From positions 1-41,714 of the forward strand of contig JABIQM010000297.1 in the NCBI GenBank assembly GCA_018699415.1: DNA of 41,714 nucleotides. The letters run 5' to 3'. The stretch's first letter is position 1, and the number at the start of each line of letters is the position of its first letter. Positions 24,372-34,568 of this stretch are shown one piece after another. Both the position numbers and the translations under genes were made by a program. The notes beneath the pieces are model-generated. The model saw only the letters and a program-made list of their open reading frames with translations. It ran no database searches and was not told the origin of the DNA. The stretch is from Acidimicrobiaceae bacterium (GTDB lineage: Bacteria > Actinomycetota > Acidimicrobiia > Acidimicrobiales > Aldehydirespiratoraceae).

Positions 24372-24389
24372 AGCGTAGCGAACTACGGT
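24372..24389. promoter_or_regulatory. Divergent -10 boxes, cupin and DUF2461 genes
   Basis: TACGCT on the minus strand (24372-24377) is six bases from ATG 24365. TACGGT on the plus strand (24384-24389) is eight bases from GTG 24398. The two genes are separated by only 32 bp. Confidence 0.4.
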
Positions 24390-24397
24390 CACTCACT

Positions 24398-25084
24398 GTG
24401 AGCCGCCGGTACTTCTCCCCCGACCTATTCGCCTTTCTCCGTGACCTGGCCGTCAACAACAACCGGGCCTGGTTCAACGAGCACAAGGCCCGCTACGAGG
24501 CGTCGGTGCGCCAACCCGCACTCGACTTCATCACCGACTTTGTCGAACCACTCGAGGGACTCTCACCGTACTTCGTCGCCGACTCTCGGACTGTCGGAGG
24601 ATCGCTCTTTCGGATCCACCGCGACACGCGATTCGCCAAGGATAAGACGCCGTACAAGCTCAATACCGGCATGCATTTTCGCCACGAACGGGCAAAGGAT
24701 GCCCACGCTCCTGGGTTTTACGTGCACCTCCAGCCTCGTAGCTGCTTCATCGGAGTTGGACTCTGGATGCCTGAGCCGAGGGTGGCGCACCAGATTCGTG
24801 CGCACATCGATGAGAACCAAGACGAATGGATCGCGGCAACGCAGAATACGGCATTCATCTCAATGTACGAACTCGGTGGGGACTCATTGAAGCGTCCACC
24901 TCGCGGTTTCGAAGCCGAGCACCCATTACTCACAGACATGAAGCGAAAGAGCTTCATCGCCACAGCCCCGATCACGCACGCGGACGTGACTACGAGCTCA
25001 TTTCGCGCGGACCTGGCTGAACGATTCGCAGTCGCGGCGCCATTAATGAAGTTCCTCTGCGCCGCAGTCGGCGTGAAGTACTAG
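24398..25084 (+). CDS. DUF2461 family protein
   Basis: A 228-aa protein of the DUF2461/TIGR02453 family, of unknown function. It shows the family blocks FLRDLAVNNNRAWFNEHKARYE near the start, LFRIHRDTRFAKDKTPYKLN (near 70-90) and GFYVHLQP with a later GVGLW. Cytoplasmic, with no signal or span. GTG start. Its stop overlaps that of the CoxL-like gene by 4 bp in a convergent arrangement. Confidence 0.88.
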   Translation: MSRRYFSPDLFAFLRDLAVNNNRAWFNEHKARYEASVRQPALDFITDFVEPLEGLSPYFVADSRTVGGSLFRIHRDTRFAKDKTPYKLNTGMHFRHERAKDAHAPGFYVHLQPRSCFIGVGLWMPEPRVAHQIRAHIDENQDEWIAATQNTAFISMYELGGDSLKRPPRGFEAEHPLLTDMKRKSFIATAPITHADVTTSSFRADLAERFAVAAPLMKFLCAAVGVKY

Positions 25085-27363
25085 TTCACCTCCGCGGCGG
25101 ACATGGCATTCCACACTCGTTGAGGAGTGGTGGGCATCTCGATATGACGAATGCCAAGGTGAGACAGAGCGTCGACTACCGCGTTGTGGACTGCGGGGCC
25201 GGCGCCAATCGTGCCCGCCTCGCCTATGCCCTTGGCCCCGAGGGGATTTCGATCTGTTGGTGTCTCCAAGGCGGTGCGCTCAAAGCTCGGAAACTCGGCT
25301 GCAGACATGAACGCGTAATCCATGAAGTTGCTGGTGAGCGGGTTGCCATCGTCGTCGTAGACAAACTCTTCCATCAGCGTGTGGGCAATGCCGGAGGCGA
25401 CGCCACCGTGCACCTGCCCGTCGAAGATGAGTGGATTGATGATCGTGCCCGCGTCATCACAGGAGATGTGCCGCAACACCGAGACCTCACCGGTGTCGCG
25501 GTCGATCTCCACAACCGACAGGTGAGCTCCGAACGGAAAAGTCGCACCAGTCGGCTGGAAGTCCGTCTCGGCCTTCAGAACGTCACCGGTCGTCGCCTCG
25601 AGATGGCCCGCCACCTCAGACCAAGTTTTACTGATCGAGGGAGAGCCCGTCACCGCGAACCCACCCGTCTCGATGTTGAGCACGATGTCGGCCGGGTTGG
25701 CTTCGAGTAAATCGGCAGCTGCTTTGCGAGCCTGATCGACCACCATCTCGCTCGCCTCATACACCGCCGTTCCGCCCACCTGGAGCGAGCGGGAACCACC
25801 GGTACCGCCACCTCGGGGCACTTCGTCTGTATCACCGTGACGGACAACGATCTTGTCGAACGGGATACCGGTGATATCGGCAGCCAACTGCGCGAACGCC
25901 GTGTGATGCCCCTGGCCGTGCGATGAAGAACCGGTCAGCACCACTGCACTCCCGTCCGTCTTGATCTCGATGCTGCCGAACTCCGGCGCACTCATCGGAT
26001 TGGTGATTTCGACATACGTCGACCATCCAAGACCGAGAAGTTTGGCACTGGGGTCCGTCCGGCGGCGGGCCTGTTCAGCGCGTAGGCCGACATAGTCGGC
26101 GGCCTCGATCACGGCATCCATCGCCTTGGCATACTCGCCGCTGTCCATGTCAGCCCCGGTTTGGGTTGTCATCGGAAAGGCATCCGGCGGAATGAAATTG
26201 ATGCGACGTACAGCGGCGGGATCCATCTCGATCTCCATCGCGAAGGCATCCATCATCCGTTCAAGTGGCGTGGTCGCCTCGGGGCGACCAGCCCCGCGGT
26301 ACGCGCCGGTTGGTGACGTGTTCGTGACAACCGAGGTTGATTCAAAGTCAAACTTCTCGATGTCGTACACGCCGAGAGCCATGATGCGTGTGAACATTGG
26401 AAGCAAGCAGCCGATATTTGGATAGGCGCCACCGTCTTGGATCATCTTGATCCGGTAGGCCTTCACTCGACCGTCACGGTCGCCTCCAATCGTCAGTTCG
26501 TAATACAGCGACCGGGCATGAGCCAGGCCGAGCATGCTTTCCGAACGCGTCTCCGTCCAACGAACCGGACGGTCAACGGCCCGGGCCACCGCGGCCGTGA
26601 CCATATCCTCGGGATAGAGGCCGTTCTTCCCTCCGAAACCACCGCCAACATCAGGGGTGATGACGTGTACATCAGTCGCGTCGACGCCCATGCCCGCGGC
26701 CATGTCGTCCCGGGTGCGATGAGGGAACTGGGTGCAGGACCATTGAGTGAGTCGCACCTGCCCGTTCTCGTCAGCGGCCCAATGCGAGACAGCGGAGCGG
26801 GGTTCCATTGGCGCCACCGACATACGTGGGTTTCGCATAGCCAGGTCGACGGTAACTTCACACTCAGCGAACATGTCCTGCTCGTCGGGGCTAGGAACAT
26901 GCCATGCAATATTGGTGCTGGCATCGGGGAACAGCAGCAGATCGTCCTTGATGGACTCACGGATGTCGACGACGGCGTCCAGTGGCTCGTAATCAACGAA
27001 CACCACCTCAGCGGCATCGACACCCTGCTCACGCGTCTTGGTGACAACTGCCGCTACCAGTTCGCCCACGAAGCGAGCACGGTCACTGGCGAGCCAGGTC
27101 CGCAGCATCTCCTGGTTGAGCATCGGCAGGCCGGGAGGCTTGGCTTCGAGGGCAAGGTCTGAAGCGGTGAAAATTCCAACCACTCCAGGCATGTCCATCG
27201 CCTCTGCGGTGTCGATGGCAAGGATCTTTGCATGGGCCATCAACGACCGCACGAAGGTGATGTGGAGGGCATCGCTCGGTCCGACATCGGCCACATACAT
27301 ACCGCCGACAGTAAGAAAGTCGGGGTCTTCCGTGCGGATAACCCGGTTTCCAATCATGCTCAT
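25081..27363 (-). CDS. Molybdenum hydroxylase large subunit, form II CoxL-like
   Basis: A 760-aa full-length xanthine dehydrogenase/CO dehydrogenase large subunit. It has GGGFGGK at 240-246, the active-site loop AYRGAGR at 354-360, SHGQGHHT, and GAKGIGEAG near the C-terminus with the catalytic Glu. True CO dehydrogenases (form I) read AYRCSFR, so this is the form II/aldehyde-oxidase-like class whose substrate is uncertain. The usual medium (FAD) and small ([2Fe-2S]) subunits are not adjacent; the only [2Fe-2S] module in the window is the fusion at 3025-4569. ATG 27363 chosen; ATG 27357 is also possible. Confidence 0.92.
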   Translation of the reverse strand: MSMIGNRVIRTEDPDFLTVGGMYVADVGPSDALHITFVRSLMAHAKILAIDTAEAMDMPGVVGIFTASDLALEAKPPGLPMLNQEMLRTWLASDRARFVGELVAAVVTKTREQGVDAAEVVFVDYEPLDAVVDIRESIKDDLLLFPDASTNIAWHVPSPDEQDMFAECEVTVDLAMRNPRMSVAPMEPRSAVSHWAADENGQVRLTQWSCTQFPHRTRDDMAAGMGVDATDVHVITPDVGGGFGGKNGLYPEDMVTAAVARAVDRPVRWTETRSESMLGLAHARSLYYELTIGGDRDGRVKAYRIKMIQDGGAYPNIGCLLPMFTRIMALGVYDIEKFDFESTSVVTNTSPTGAYRGAGRPEATTPLERMMDAFAMEIEMDPAAVRRINFIPPDAFPMTTQTGADMDSGEYAKAMDAVIEAADYVGLRAEQARRRTDPSAKLLGLGWSTYVEITNPMSAPEFGSIEIKTDGSAVVLTGSSSHGQGHHTAFAQLAADITGIPFDKIVVRHGDTDEVPRGGGTGGSRSLQVGGTAVYEASEMVVDQARKAAADLLEANPADIVLNIETGGFAVTGSPSISKTWSEVAGHLEATTGDVLKAETDFQPTGATFPFGAHLSVVEIDRDTGEVSVLRHISCDDAGTIINPLIFDGQVHGGVASGIAHTLMEEFVYDDDGNPLTSNFMDYAFMSAAEFPSFERTALETPTDRNPLGAKGIGEAGTIGAGPAVHNAVVDALSHLGIRHIEMPTTPQRVWNAMSAAEVN

Positions 27364-27490
27364 AGTCTTGGTGTCTAGCAAAAATTTCCGTCGATCCTTG
27401 AACTCGAGTCCTAGGGCCCGGTTGTGGCCCGTTCATGGGTTCGTGCGCCCTCGTCGCAAGATGGTGGACGGACTCGCACGGGTTCGGCGG

Positions 27491-28000
27491 TTAGTCGACG
27501 GGGTGGAGAAGTCCGTCGGTGACGTCGTACACAAAACCGGTGATGTGGTCTTTGTGCTTGATGAACGGCGTGGCCAACAGACGCTGGATGGACTGGCGGG
27601 TATCGGCGTACGGATCGGAGAATGACTCCAACGCCCACCACGGCTTGAGGCCAAGTTCGGCTTCCATCTCAGCTTTGAACATGTCCTCAGACACTCGCTC
27701 AAGGCCACAGTCGGTGTGGTGCACGAGGATGATCTCACATGTCCCCAAGAACCGCTGCGACATCACAAGTGAGCGAATGACATCATCGGTGATCACACCG
27801 CCAGCGTTACGAATGATGTGTGCCTCGCCAGGTTGAAGACCGAGGATCTTGAACGTATCCATGCGCGAATCCATACAGCCCACCACTGCCAGTTGGCGGG
27901 TTGGCGCGACTTGGAGTTCACCGGCATCGAATCCTTCGGCGCCTTGCCGGTTGAGGGCAACCAACTCGTCGACATTTGGACTGAAATGTTTATGAGCCAC
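27491..28000 (-). CDS. Beta-carbonic anhydrase
   Basis: A 169-aa enzyme interconverting CO2 and bicarbonate. Zinc ligands are C42 (in CMDSR), H95 and C98 (HHTDCG), and the Asp44-Arg46 dyad is present. It belongs to the short actinobacterial beta-CA type. GTG start at 28000, preceded after six bases by TACCGT. A 127-bp gap with no visible gene separates it from the CoxL-like gene. Confidence 0.93.
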   Translation of the reverse strand: MAHKHFSPNVDELVALNRQGAEGFDAGELQVAPTRQLAVVGCMDSRMDTFKILGLQPGEAHIIRNAGGVITDDVIRSLVMSQRFLGTCEIILVHHTDCGLERVSEDMFKAEMEAELGLKPWWALESFSDPYADTRQSIQRLLATPFIKHKDHITGFVYDVTDGLLHPVD

Positions 28001-28006
28001 ATCATG

Positions 28007-28012
28007 ACGGTA
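28007..28012 (-). promoter_or_regulatory. -10 box for leaderless carbonic anhydrase transcript
   Basis: TACCGT on the minus strand, six bases before GTG 28000. Confidence 0.4.
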
Positions 28013-28081
28013 TCTGTCTGGGGCCTGTGGTCGGCGCCGCGCTTCATGTGGATATCAGCCATCGAGGCCAGGCGCTTCTCG

Positions 28082-30103
28082 TCAGTCGAGATTTGGGCGA
28101 CCGCTGGCGACAGCTACAGCTGTGCCTTCGACAAACATGGGCCGACCATCGACGTCGATGACCTTCTCGGTCCATATCGTCTCGATCTCAAAATCGACAG
28201 TGCCTGCATCGACTGCACGCTGTGCTGCTGCCTCGGTGGCCAATATCTCGGCGCGCTCTTGGGCATGGGGACGTTCCCACTCAGTCTCGGGGTCGGTGCC
28301 AGAGTGGATGCGGTAGACGCCTCGACGAGGAGACGTGACCATAATCTCAGCCCGGACACGGACCCTACCGACGACCGCACCGATCGCGTTCGCCACCCCA
28401 GCATGCTCGGGGACTTCGACACTGCATCCAAGTAACTCACCGATAGCCGGGTAGTAGGTGCTAGCGGGAGCGCCGAGCCCGATGAGGGGAACGTCGAGTC
28501 CGGCCACCAGGCGGGCGCTTCGCGTCGTGCCGTCGATGGCAGCGGTGACGATCGCCGAGGTCGATGCTTCCGCCGGGAGGCCGTCGCGCACGAGGGCAGC
28601 GTTGAGCAACGCCTCCGCCGAACGGCGAACGAGTGTGTCGATGACCACCACGCTGATGGTTTCACCCGCTGTCGCTGCTTCAGAGCTTTCTGCGATGGCC
28701 CGGCCGTAACGATCTCGGCGACGGGCAAACAGTTCTGCCCCAAGCTGGGCTGCTTCGGCATCGTTGGTGGCTTGACGTCCGAGGACATGACTCGCGTCAG
28801 TAGGCGTGAATGCAGACATCCGCAGCACTCCTCGGCCGACGAGTCGACGAACAGCACGCTCCTGCAAGCTCGTCCGGACGACCCCGCTCACAGGCTGAAC
28901 TTCGCCACCCAACGTATCGACAACCTCTTGTTCGAAGCGATCAAGCTTGGCGTTGTGAATGCGTGCCGTTGGTTCAACAAAAACGCCATCCCATGCCCCC
29001 GGAATGCCACTGTCCAACTGCCGTCGCAGAATGGAGTGCACGACATCTCCAACCCGGTCAGCGAGGAGGCTCAGCGGCACGACACGTCGCGGGCCGACCC
29101 GCAGTTCGGGCCCCACCGCACGATCGATGAGCACTACCTCGCTGTCGCCGCCCAATCCGTGCGTATGCATCATCACCGCCTCGACCATGGTGCGATGACC
29201 ACCAACGCTCGCGCCATCCGCGCTGAACTCTGGAAGGCCGTCGCGCACAACTGCGATGTCGGTGGTGGTTCCACCGACATCGGAGATCACGGCGTCATTT
29301 GCATCGGCGAGGTGGGCAGCGCCGACAAGGCTTGCCGCCGGGCCCGAAAGGATCGTCTCCACCGGTCGATCGCGCACAAAGTCCGTCGACACAAGCGAGC
29401 CGTTGCCACGAACGATCATCATCGGCGCATCGATGCCCCGCTCTTGAAGAATCGAACCAGTCGTAGCGACGAGTTCGTCGATCAGGGCGATCAGCCGCGA
29501 GTTGAGTAGCGCCGTGACGCCCCGTTTCGGGCCATTAAGCCGCGCAGACAGATGATGGCTACACGTGACTGGCTTGCCGGTGCGCTCACGAATCAGGTCG
29601 CGGGCGGCGAGCTCATGCTCAGCATTGCGGGTGGCGAACTGTGCTGTCACCGCGAATGCGTCGACCTGATCCACGACGGTATCGATCTCGTTGGCCAGGG
29701 CGTCAAGGTCCAGGGGCGCTACCCGCTCCCCGTGCGACGTGTGGCCGCCATCTACGACGATGACAGCATCGGAACCAATCGCCTCGCGCAGGCCTGCGCG
29801 ATCGAGAGCGTCTGCTTCGAATCCGATGGTCACAAGACATGCCGGCCGACCAGTTCCCTCGACGAGTGCGTTGGTGGCGAGGGTGGTCGAGAGTGCAACC
29901 ATTCGGATCGCCGCAGGCTCCACGGCCGCCAAGCCAATCGCCGCATCAATCGCGCCGCGTATACCGATCGACAGGTTGTCGTGCGTCGTCGGCGACTTGG
30001 CCGTGGCCAGGATGGCGCGTGCGTCTTCGTCGTAGACCACCGCGTCGGTGTAGGTGCCGCCGGTGTCAACCCCAAGTGCGATCCGGCGATGGTGTGCAGC
30101 CAT
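28082..30103 (-). CDS. Hydantoinase/oxoprolinase subunit A (HyuA-like)
   Basis: A 673-aa actin-fold ATPase subunit. The N-terminal domain begins ALGVDTGGTYTDAVV and the HyuA domain contains VISDVGGTTTDIAVV, the two phosphate-binding loops. HyuA and HyuB together hydrolyse N-methylhydantoin, 5-oxoproline or carboxylate ketones with ATP. No HyuB gene is in the window, and this protein is far too short to be a fused A+B enzyme (about 1200 aa). ATG 30103 fits the family N-terminus; upstream extension is ignored. It is divergent from the FMN-binding gene. Confidence 0.9.
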   Translation of the reverse strand: MAAHHRRIALGVDTGGTYTDAVVYDEDARAILATAKSPTTHDNLSIGIRGAIDAAIGLAAVEPAAIRMVALSTTLATNALVEGTGRPACLVTIGFEADALDRAGLREAIGSDAVIVVDGGHTSHGERVAPLDLDALANEIDTVVDQVDAFAVTAQFATRNAEHELAARDLIRERTGKPVTCSHHLSARLNGPKRGVTALLNSRLIALIDELVATTGSILQERGIDAPMMIVRGNGSLVSTDFVRDRPVETILSGPAASLVGAAHLADANDAVISDVGGTTTDIAVVRDGLPEFSADGASVGGHRTMVEAVMMHTHGLGGDSEVVLIDRAVGPELRVGPRRVVPLSLLADRVGDVVHSILRRQLDSGIPGAWDGVFVEPTARIHNAKLDRFEQEVVDTLGGEVQPVSGVVRTSLQERAVRRLVGRGVLRMSAFTPTDASHVLGRQATNDAEAAQLGAELFARRRDRYGRAIAESSEAATAGETISVVVIDTLVRRSAEALLNAALVRDGLPAEASTSAIVTAAIDGTTRSARLVAGLDVPLIGLGAPASTYYPAIGELLGCSVEVPEHAGVANAIGAVVGRVRVRAEIMVTSPRRGVYRIHSGTDPETEWERPHAQERAEILATEAAAQRAVDAGTVDFEIETIWTEKVIDVDGRPMFVEGTAVAVASGRPNLD

Positions 30104-30143
30104 GGACGGACAGTCTGCCGCCGCAAACGATGCAGATGCGACA

Positions 30144-30149
30144 TACATT
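30144..30149 (+). promoter_or_regulatory. -10 box for leaderless FMN-protein transcript
   Basis: TACATT, six bases before ATG 30156. Confidence 0.45.
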
Positions 30150-30155
30150 TGCCCG

Positions 30156-30668
30156 ATGACAACGCCACGCGCCGAACGGCCTGACATGGCCGACTACGGC
30201 GTCACCGACAACCCCGAAGGATTGCTTCCGTGGTCATGGGCCGAGGAGCGACTCGTGGGCACACGAAACTTCTGGTTTGTGACTGCCAACTCTGTCGGTC
30301 GGCCCCACGCGATGCCCGTCTGGGGCGTGTGGATGCCCGATCGTCAGCGCTGGGGGGCGGGCTTCGCCGCGTCGGCGCGCAAGGTCCGCAACATGCAGGC
30401 CAACGACCAAGTCGTAGTCACCACCGAAACCTCCGTCGAATGTGTATCGGTCGAAGGGCGTGCACTTGCGGTCACCGGCGACGAGGCCGAGTCGCTGGTG
30501 AAGTCATGGGCCGACAAGTACTTTAAGGAAACCGGGCAGGACCGTGAAGAAACCATGGCGTTCATGCGCGAGAGCAGCTTGTGGGAAGTCATCCCCCATC
30601 GGGCCTTCGGCATGATCGAAACGCCAGAGCAGTTCTCGTCCGCGGCAACGCGCTGGGTCTGGAAGTAG
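30156..30668 (+). CDS. Pyridoxamine-phosphate-oxidase-like FMN/F420 split-barrel protein
   Basis: A 170-aa split-barrel flavoprotein. It has FWFVTANSVGRPHAMPVWGVWM, then SARKVRNMQANDQVVVTTE and VEGRALAVTG, the typical strand order. In actinobacteria such proteins use FMN or F420; which one applies here is not shown. The C-terminal PHRAFGMIETPEQFSSAATRW is usual. The ATG matches a leaderless promoter. It converges with the nitroreductase gene. Confidence 0.88.
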   Translation: MTTPRAERPDMADYGVTDNPEGLLPWSWAEERLVGTRNFWFVTANSVGRPHAMPVWGVWMPDRQRWGAGFAASARKVRNMQANDQVVVTTETSVECVSVEGRALAVTGDEAESLVKSWADKYFKETGQDREETMAFMRESSLWEVIPHRAFGMIETPEQFSSAATRWVWK

Positions 30669-30702
30669 CGCGTGAGCTGTATGCCGCGTTACTTACCCAC
30701 CG

Positions 30703-31353
30703 CTAGGGCCAGAGCGGCTCCTTGATTTCGAAGCCAATCGGCTCGCCCCACGTATTGCGGTAGGACACCTCGTGAACGGGGTTTCGCTTGGCTACGCCCC
30801 ACTTGCCCGTGGGGTAGCCCATCGGCACACAACACGCCATGCGGAAGCCGGCATCGTCGGGCACGCCCAGCACCTCAAGCGTTTCTTCGCCCTTGAACCC
30901 GAGCACCGTCGTCAGCGACGAGCCAACACCATCCGCACGAGCGGCAAGCATCCCGCTCCACACGGCAGGAAAGATCGAGCCACCACTGGCATCGAACTGA
31001 TCGAAGGCAAAGAACATCAAGGGGTACGTTCCGAAGTTGTCCTGAGCCCAGCTCACCGATTCAAATATTCGCAGGAACTGCTTCGATTCAGGATCATCGT
31101 TGCCCTGTGCCGCTGCGAGCCGGTCCTTGTAGATCGTTTCCCAGAGAATCTCGATGCAGTCTCGGTAGATTTCGCCAATGCGCTGCCGCTTGACCTCATC
31201 GTCGACGAGCATGAACCGCCAGCCCTGACCATTGCCGCCGCTCGGCGCTCGAATCGCCGCATCGAGAATGCGCTGCTGCACATCCTCCGCGATCGGCTCA
31301 TCAGTGACCCGACGCATGGCACGGGTGGTGTACAGGGCTTCGCGAATCTCCAT
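30703..31353 (-). CDS. Nitroreductase family FMN oxidoreductase
   Basis: A 216-aa protein. The FMN-binding N-terminus reads LYTTRAMRRVTDEPI, followed by APSGGNGQGWRF; the C-terminal CCVPMGYPTGKWGVAKR is the second cofactor segment. It reduces nitro groups, quinones or enones with NAD(P)H; substrate unknown. ATG 31353 has AAGGA upstream. It is divergent from the DUF2236 gene, 56 bp apart. Confidence 0.9.
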   Translation of the reverse strand: MEIREALYTTRAMRRVTDEPIAEDVQQRILDAAIRAPSGGNGQGWRFMLVDDEVKRQRIGEIYRDCIEILWETIYKDRLAAAQGNDDPESKQFLRIFESVSWAQDNFGTYPLMFFAFDQFDASGGSIFPAVWSGMLAARADGVGSSLTTVLGFKGEETLEVLGVPDDAGFRMACCVPMGYPTGKWGVAKRNPVHEVSYRNTWGEPIGFEIKEPLWP

Positions 31354-31409
31354 AGTCCTTGAAGCACAGCAGATCTTCAACCCGACACGCCAGTTGGAGA
31401 AAGGATGAC

Positions 31410-32339
31410 GTGACAGGTTTTTTCGGTTCTTTCCATAAACCTGAGCGGCACTACCCGTCGAACCTGAGCGACACTATCGATATGGACATCGTTGAGCAGA
31501 CCCGACAACGCATCGCTGTCGGGCTACGCGAGATCGTGGCTGGGACCAGCGAACGAGCTGAGTTCATCTTCGATTCAGATGCCCCTCGTCTCTTTGGACC
31601 GGGCAGCGCGCCGTGGCTCGTGCAGTCCGACGTGGCCATGCTGGTGGGCGGGCTTCGTGCCCTACTGATCCAAACCCTGCACCCCCTCGTGATGGCGGGC
31701 GTCGCCGACCACAGTGACTTTCGCAACGATCCTCTCGGCCGTCTCCAGCGAACCGGCCAGTTCATCGAGAAGACGACATTCGGCACACTCGACGAGGCAG
31801 AGGCTGCGATCGCCACGGTCCGACGGGTACATGACCACATCACCGGTCATGCCCCTGATGGACGCCCATACGATGCCAACGATCCTCACCTGCTTGCCTG
31901 GGTTCACGCCACCGAGGTCGACAGCTTCCTCCAAGCCCGGATCCACTACGGGTCATCTCCGCTGCCCCCCGGGACCTCCGATCAGTACGTTGCGGACATG
32001 GGCGAGATCGCCACACGGCTCGGGGTCATCGAACCGCCTCAAACCACGGTCGACCTTGCCTGGACGCTCGAACGCTTCCGCCCCGAACTCGAGGCCGGCG
32101 AGCAGGCCCACTCAACGATTCGCTGGCTGGCCGCTCCCCCAACGCCTTTGCCCACTCGTGTCCCCTACGCCGTGCTCTTTGGTGCAGCCGTTGGCCTGCT
32201 CCCTCGCTACGCCCGGCGGATGTTGCACCTCCCACTGCCTCCGCTCGCCGGACCCGCCGTCATCCAACCCGCAACAACCGGGCTACTCCGCATCCTTGGC
32301 TGGGCCCTTGGCCCTCACCCCTCCCAGAACGATCGCTGA
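31410..32339 (+). CDS. DUF2236/MpaB-like oxygenase family protein
   Basis: A 309-aa protein of the latex-clearing/MpaB-related DUF2236 family, probably haem-binding. It has GGLRALLIQTLHPLVMAGVADHSDF with the family His residues, then DPLGRLQRTGQF, and LLAWVHATEVDSFLQA. The GTG start at 31410 follows a GAAAGGA ribosome site, preferred over the later ATG at 31482. MazG-like gene 22 bp downstream. Confidence 0.85.
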   Translation: MTGFFGSFHKPERHYPSNLSDTIDMDIVEQTRQRIAVGLREIVAGTSERAEFIFDSDAPRLFGPGSAPWLVQSDVAMLVGGLRALLIQTLHPLVMAGVADHSDFRNDPLGRLQRTGQFIEKTTFGTLDEAEAAIATVRRVHDHITGHAPDGRPYDANDPHLLAWVHATEVDSFLQARIHYGSSPLPPGTSDQYVADMGEIATRLGVIEPPQTTVDLAWTLERFRPELEAGEQAHSTIRWLAAPPTPLPTRVPYAVLFGAAVGLLPRYARRMLHLPLPPLAGPAVIQPATTGLLRILGWALGPHPSQNDR

Positions 32340-32348
32340 CCGCACGCC

Positions 32349-32354
32349 TAGAGT
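32349..32354 (+). promoter_or_regulatory. -10 box for leaderless MazG-like transcript
   Basis: TAGAGT, seven bases before ATG 32362. Confidence 0.4.
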
Positions 32355-32361
32355 CCCTCCC

Positions 32362-32613
32362 ATGGATCTTGCTGAGTTACAGACCCTGATGGATGTCCTC
32401 TATGGCGAGGCCGACAGAGCGCGCGGTGTGCCCGCAACGGTGGCATGGCTGTGTGAGGAACTCGGCGAGTTGGCCCAGGCGGTTCGCAAAGGGACCCGCG
32501 AGCAGCAGGTCCACGAGTTCGGCGATGTCCTCGCCTGGCTAGCCTCACTCGCCAACCAGATGGATATCTCCCTCGACGATGCGATGCAGCGCTACGTCGA
32601 CAACCCGCCCTAG
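32362..32613 (+). CDS. MazG-like nucleotide pyrophosphohydrolase
   Basis: An 83-aa all-alpha NTP pyrophosphohydrolase. The metal-binding helices show WLCEELGELAQAVR (E-x-x-E) and HEFGDVLAWLASLA (E-x-x-D). Small MazG-like proteins remove non-canonical or excess NTPs; specificity is unknown. It lies between DUF2236 and a convergent small gene whose stop overlaps by 4 bp. Confidence 0.88.
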   Translation: MDLAELQTLMDVLYGEADRARGVPATVAWLCEELGELAQAVRKGTREQQVHEFGDVLAWLASLANQMDISLDDAMQRYVDNPP

Positions 32614-32828
32614 GGAACACGAAGAATACGGTCTGGCGAGATGAAGATCGGGAGGCGGCCATCCTCAGCCATCACACGGTCGTACTCATCCCAGTCGCCA
32701 TGAGTGCCACCGGCCTCCACAAACACATCACGTAGCAGCTGACGGAGACCCCGCTCACCAGAGCCAGCATCGTCGGCCACGATCTCAGCGGCACCCGTCA
32801 CGGGATGGGCCGTAGGCCCGGCATTCAT
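32610..32828 (-). CDS. Short protein of unknown family
   Basis: A 72-aa ORF with normal local codon use, 27 bp downstream of asd on the same strand. It ends DWDEYDRVMAEDGRLPIFISPDRILRV, which reads like the C-terminal part of a longer enzyme; no membrane span or signal. I do not recognise the family. It may be a truncated gene whose N-terminus was lost at the asd junction, or a complete small protein. Confidence 0.55.
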   Translation of the reverse strand: MNAGPTAHPVTGAAEIVADDAGSGERGLRQLLRDVFVEAGGTHGDWDEYDRVMAEDGRLPIFISPDRILRVP

Positions 32829-32855
32829 AACCGAGCTGTGAACAGGCAGTGCGAA

Positions 32856-33911
<1,056 letters not shown>

Positions 33912-34040
33912 CCGCTCACCACAGTCACCGGGCTTTCGACCTCGATGGTGAAGTGGTGTGCTTGATCAGCGCGAACCGGCCGCCCTCCAACGGGACGGAC
34001 CGGTGTATACCAAGCGTGTCGCTCTCGCACCAAGTCGATG

Positions 34041-34541
34041 TCAGGCGCACAAGCCTCCCGGTTCGTTTCGGCGTCCACAGGAGTTACCGAACGCTTCATA
34101 GTCGCTACCGAGTGGACTCTCGAAGAACAAATCATCACAGGCTTGCATTAGGCCGCCCTCACAGGCATCCCACATTTTATCGAGTTCCGGGTCATCACCG
34201 TAGGTACCAAGGCTGGCGTCACCTTCGGTACCGGTGCTCATGTCGTCGATCATGTCACTGACCTCGGCCTGCATCTCGTCGGTGAGGTCTCCCATCAAAC
34301 ACTCAGTGGTGATAGCGATTGCCTCGATCGGCGGATCGTCACCACCGAGGGCCTGATCGGTCAGATCGCCTGGATTGATTCCGGCTTCGTTGAGCTTGTC
34401 AACAACGCAGTCGGCTTGTTCATCGCTAAACATGCCGTCCTTCGTTAACTCAGCTTTGAAGTCTTCGTCTGACGCGCCGCCCGCACAGGCAGTGGCAAGC
34501 AGCGCGAGCGCCGCCCCTAGGGCCATCACATATCGCCTCAT
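34041..34541 (-). CDS. Cys-containing acidic lipoprotein, unknown function
   Basis: A 166-aa secreted lipoprotein. The signal peptide is MRRYVMALGAALALLATAC with lipidated C19. The mature part is acidic and has five further cysteines (ADCVVDKL, TTECLMGD, DACEGGLMQACDDLF, GNSCG). The C-terminal ESPLGSDYEAFGNSCG block recurs in actinobacterial surface proteins. ATG 34541 has AAAGGA nine bases upstream; longer starts lack a signal peptide at the N-terminus. Its upstream region carries duplicated sequence elements. Confidence 0.82.
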   Translation of the reverse strand: MRRYVMALGAALALLATACAGGASDEDFKAELTKDGMFSDEQADCVVDKLNEAGINPGDLTDQALGGDDPPIEAIAITTECLMGDLTDEMQAEVSDMIDDMSTGTEGDASLGTYGDDPELDKMWDACEGGLMQACDDLFFESPLGSDYEAFGNSCGRRNEPGGLCA

Positions 34542-34568
34542 GAAATTCCTTTCGCACATACGAACCAT

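Noticed and set aside
25081-27363. Aerobic CO dehydrogenase
   Set aside because: The active-site loop reads AYRGAGR, not the AYRCSFR of true CO-oxidising form I enzymes, and the companion subunits are absent.
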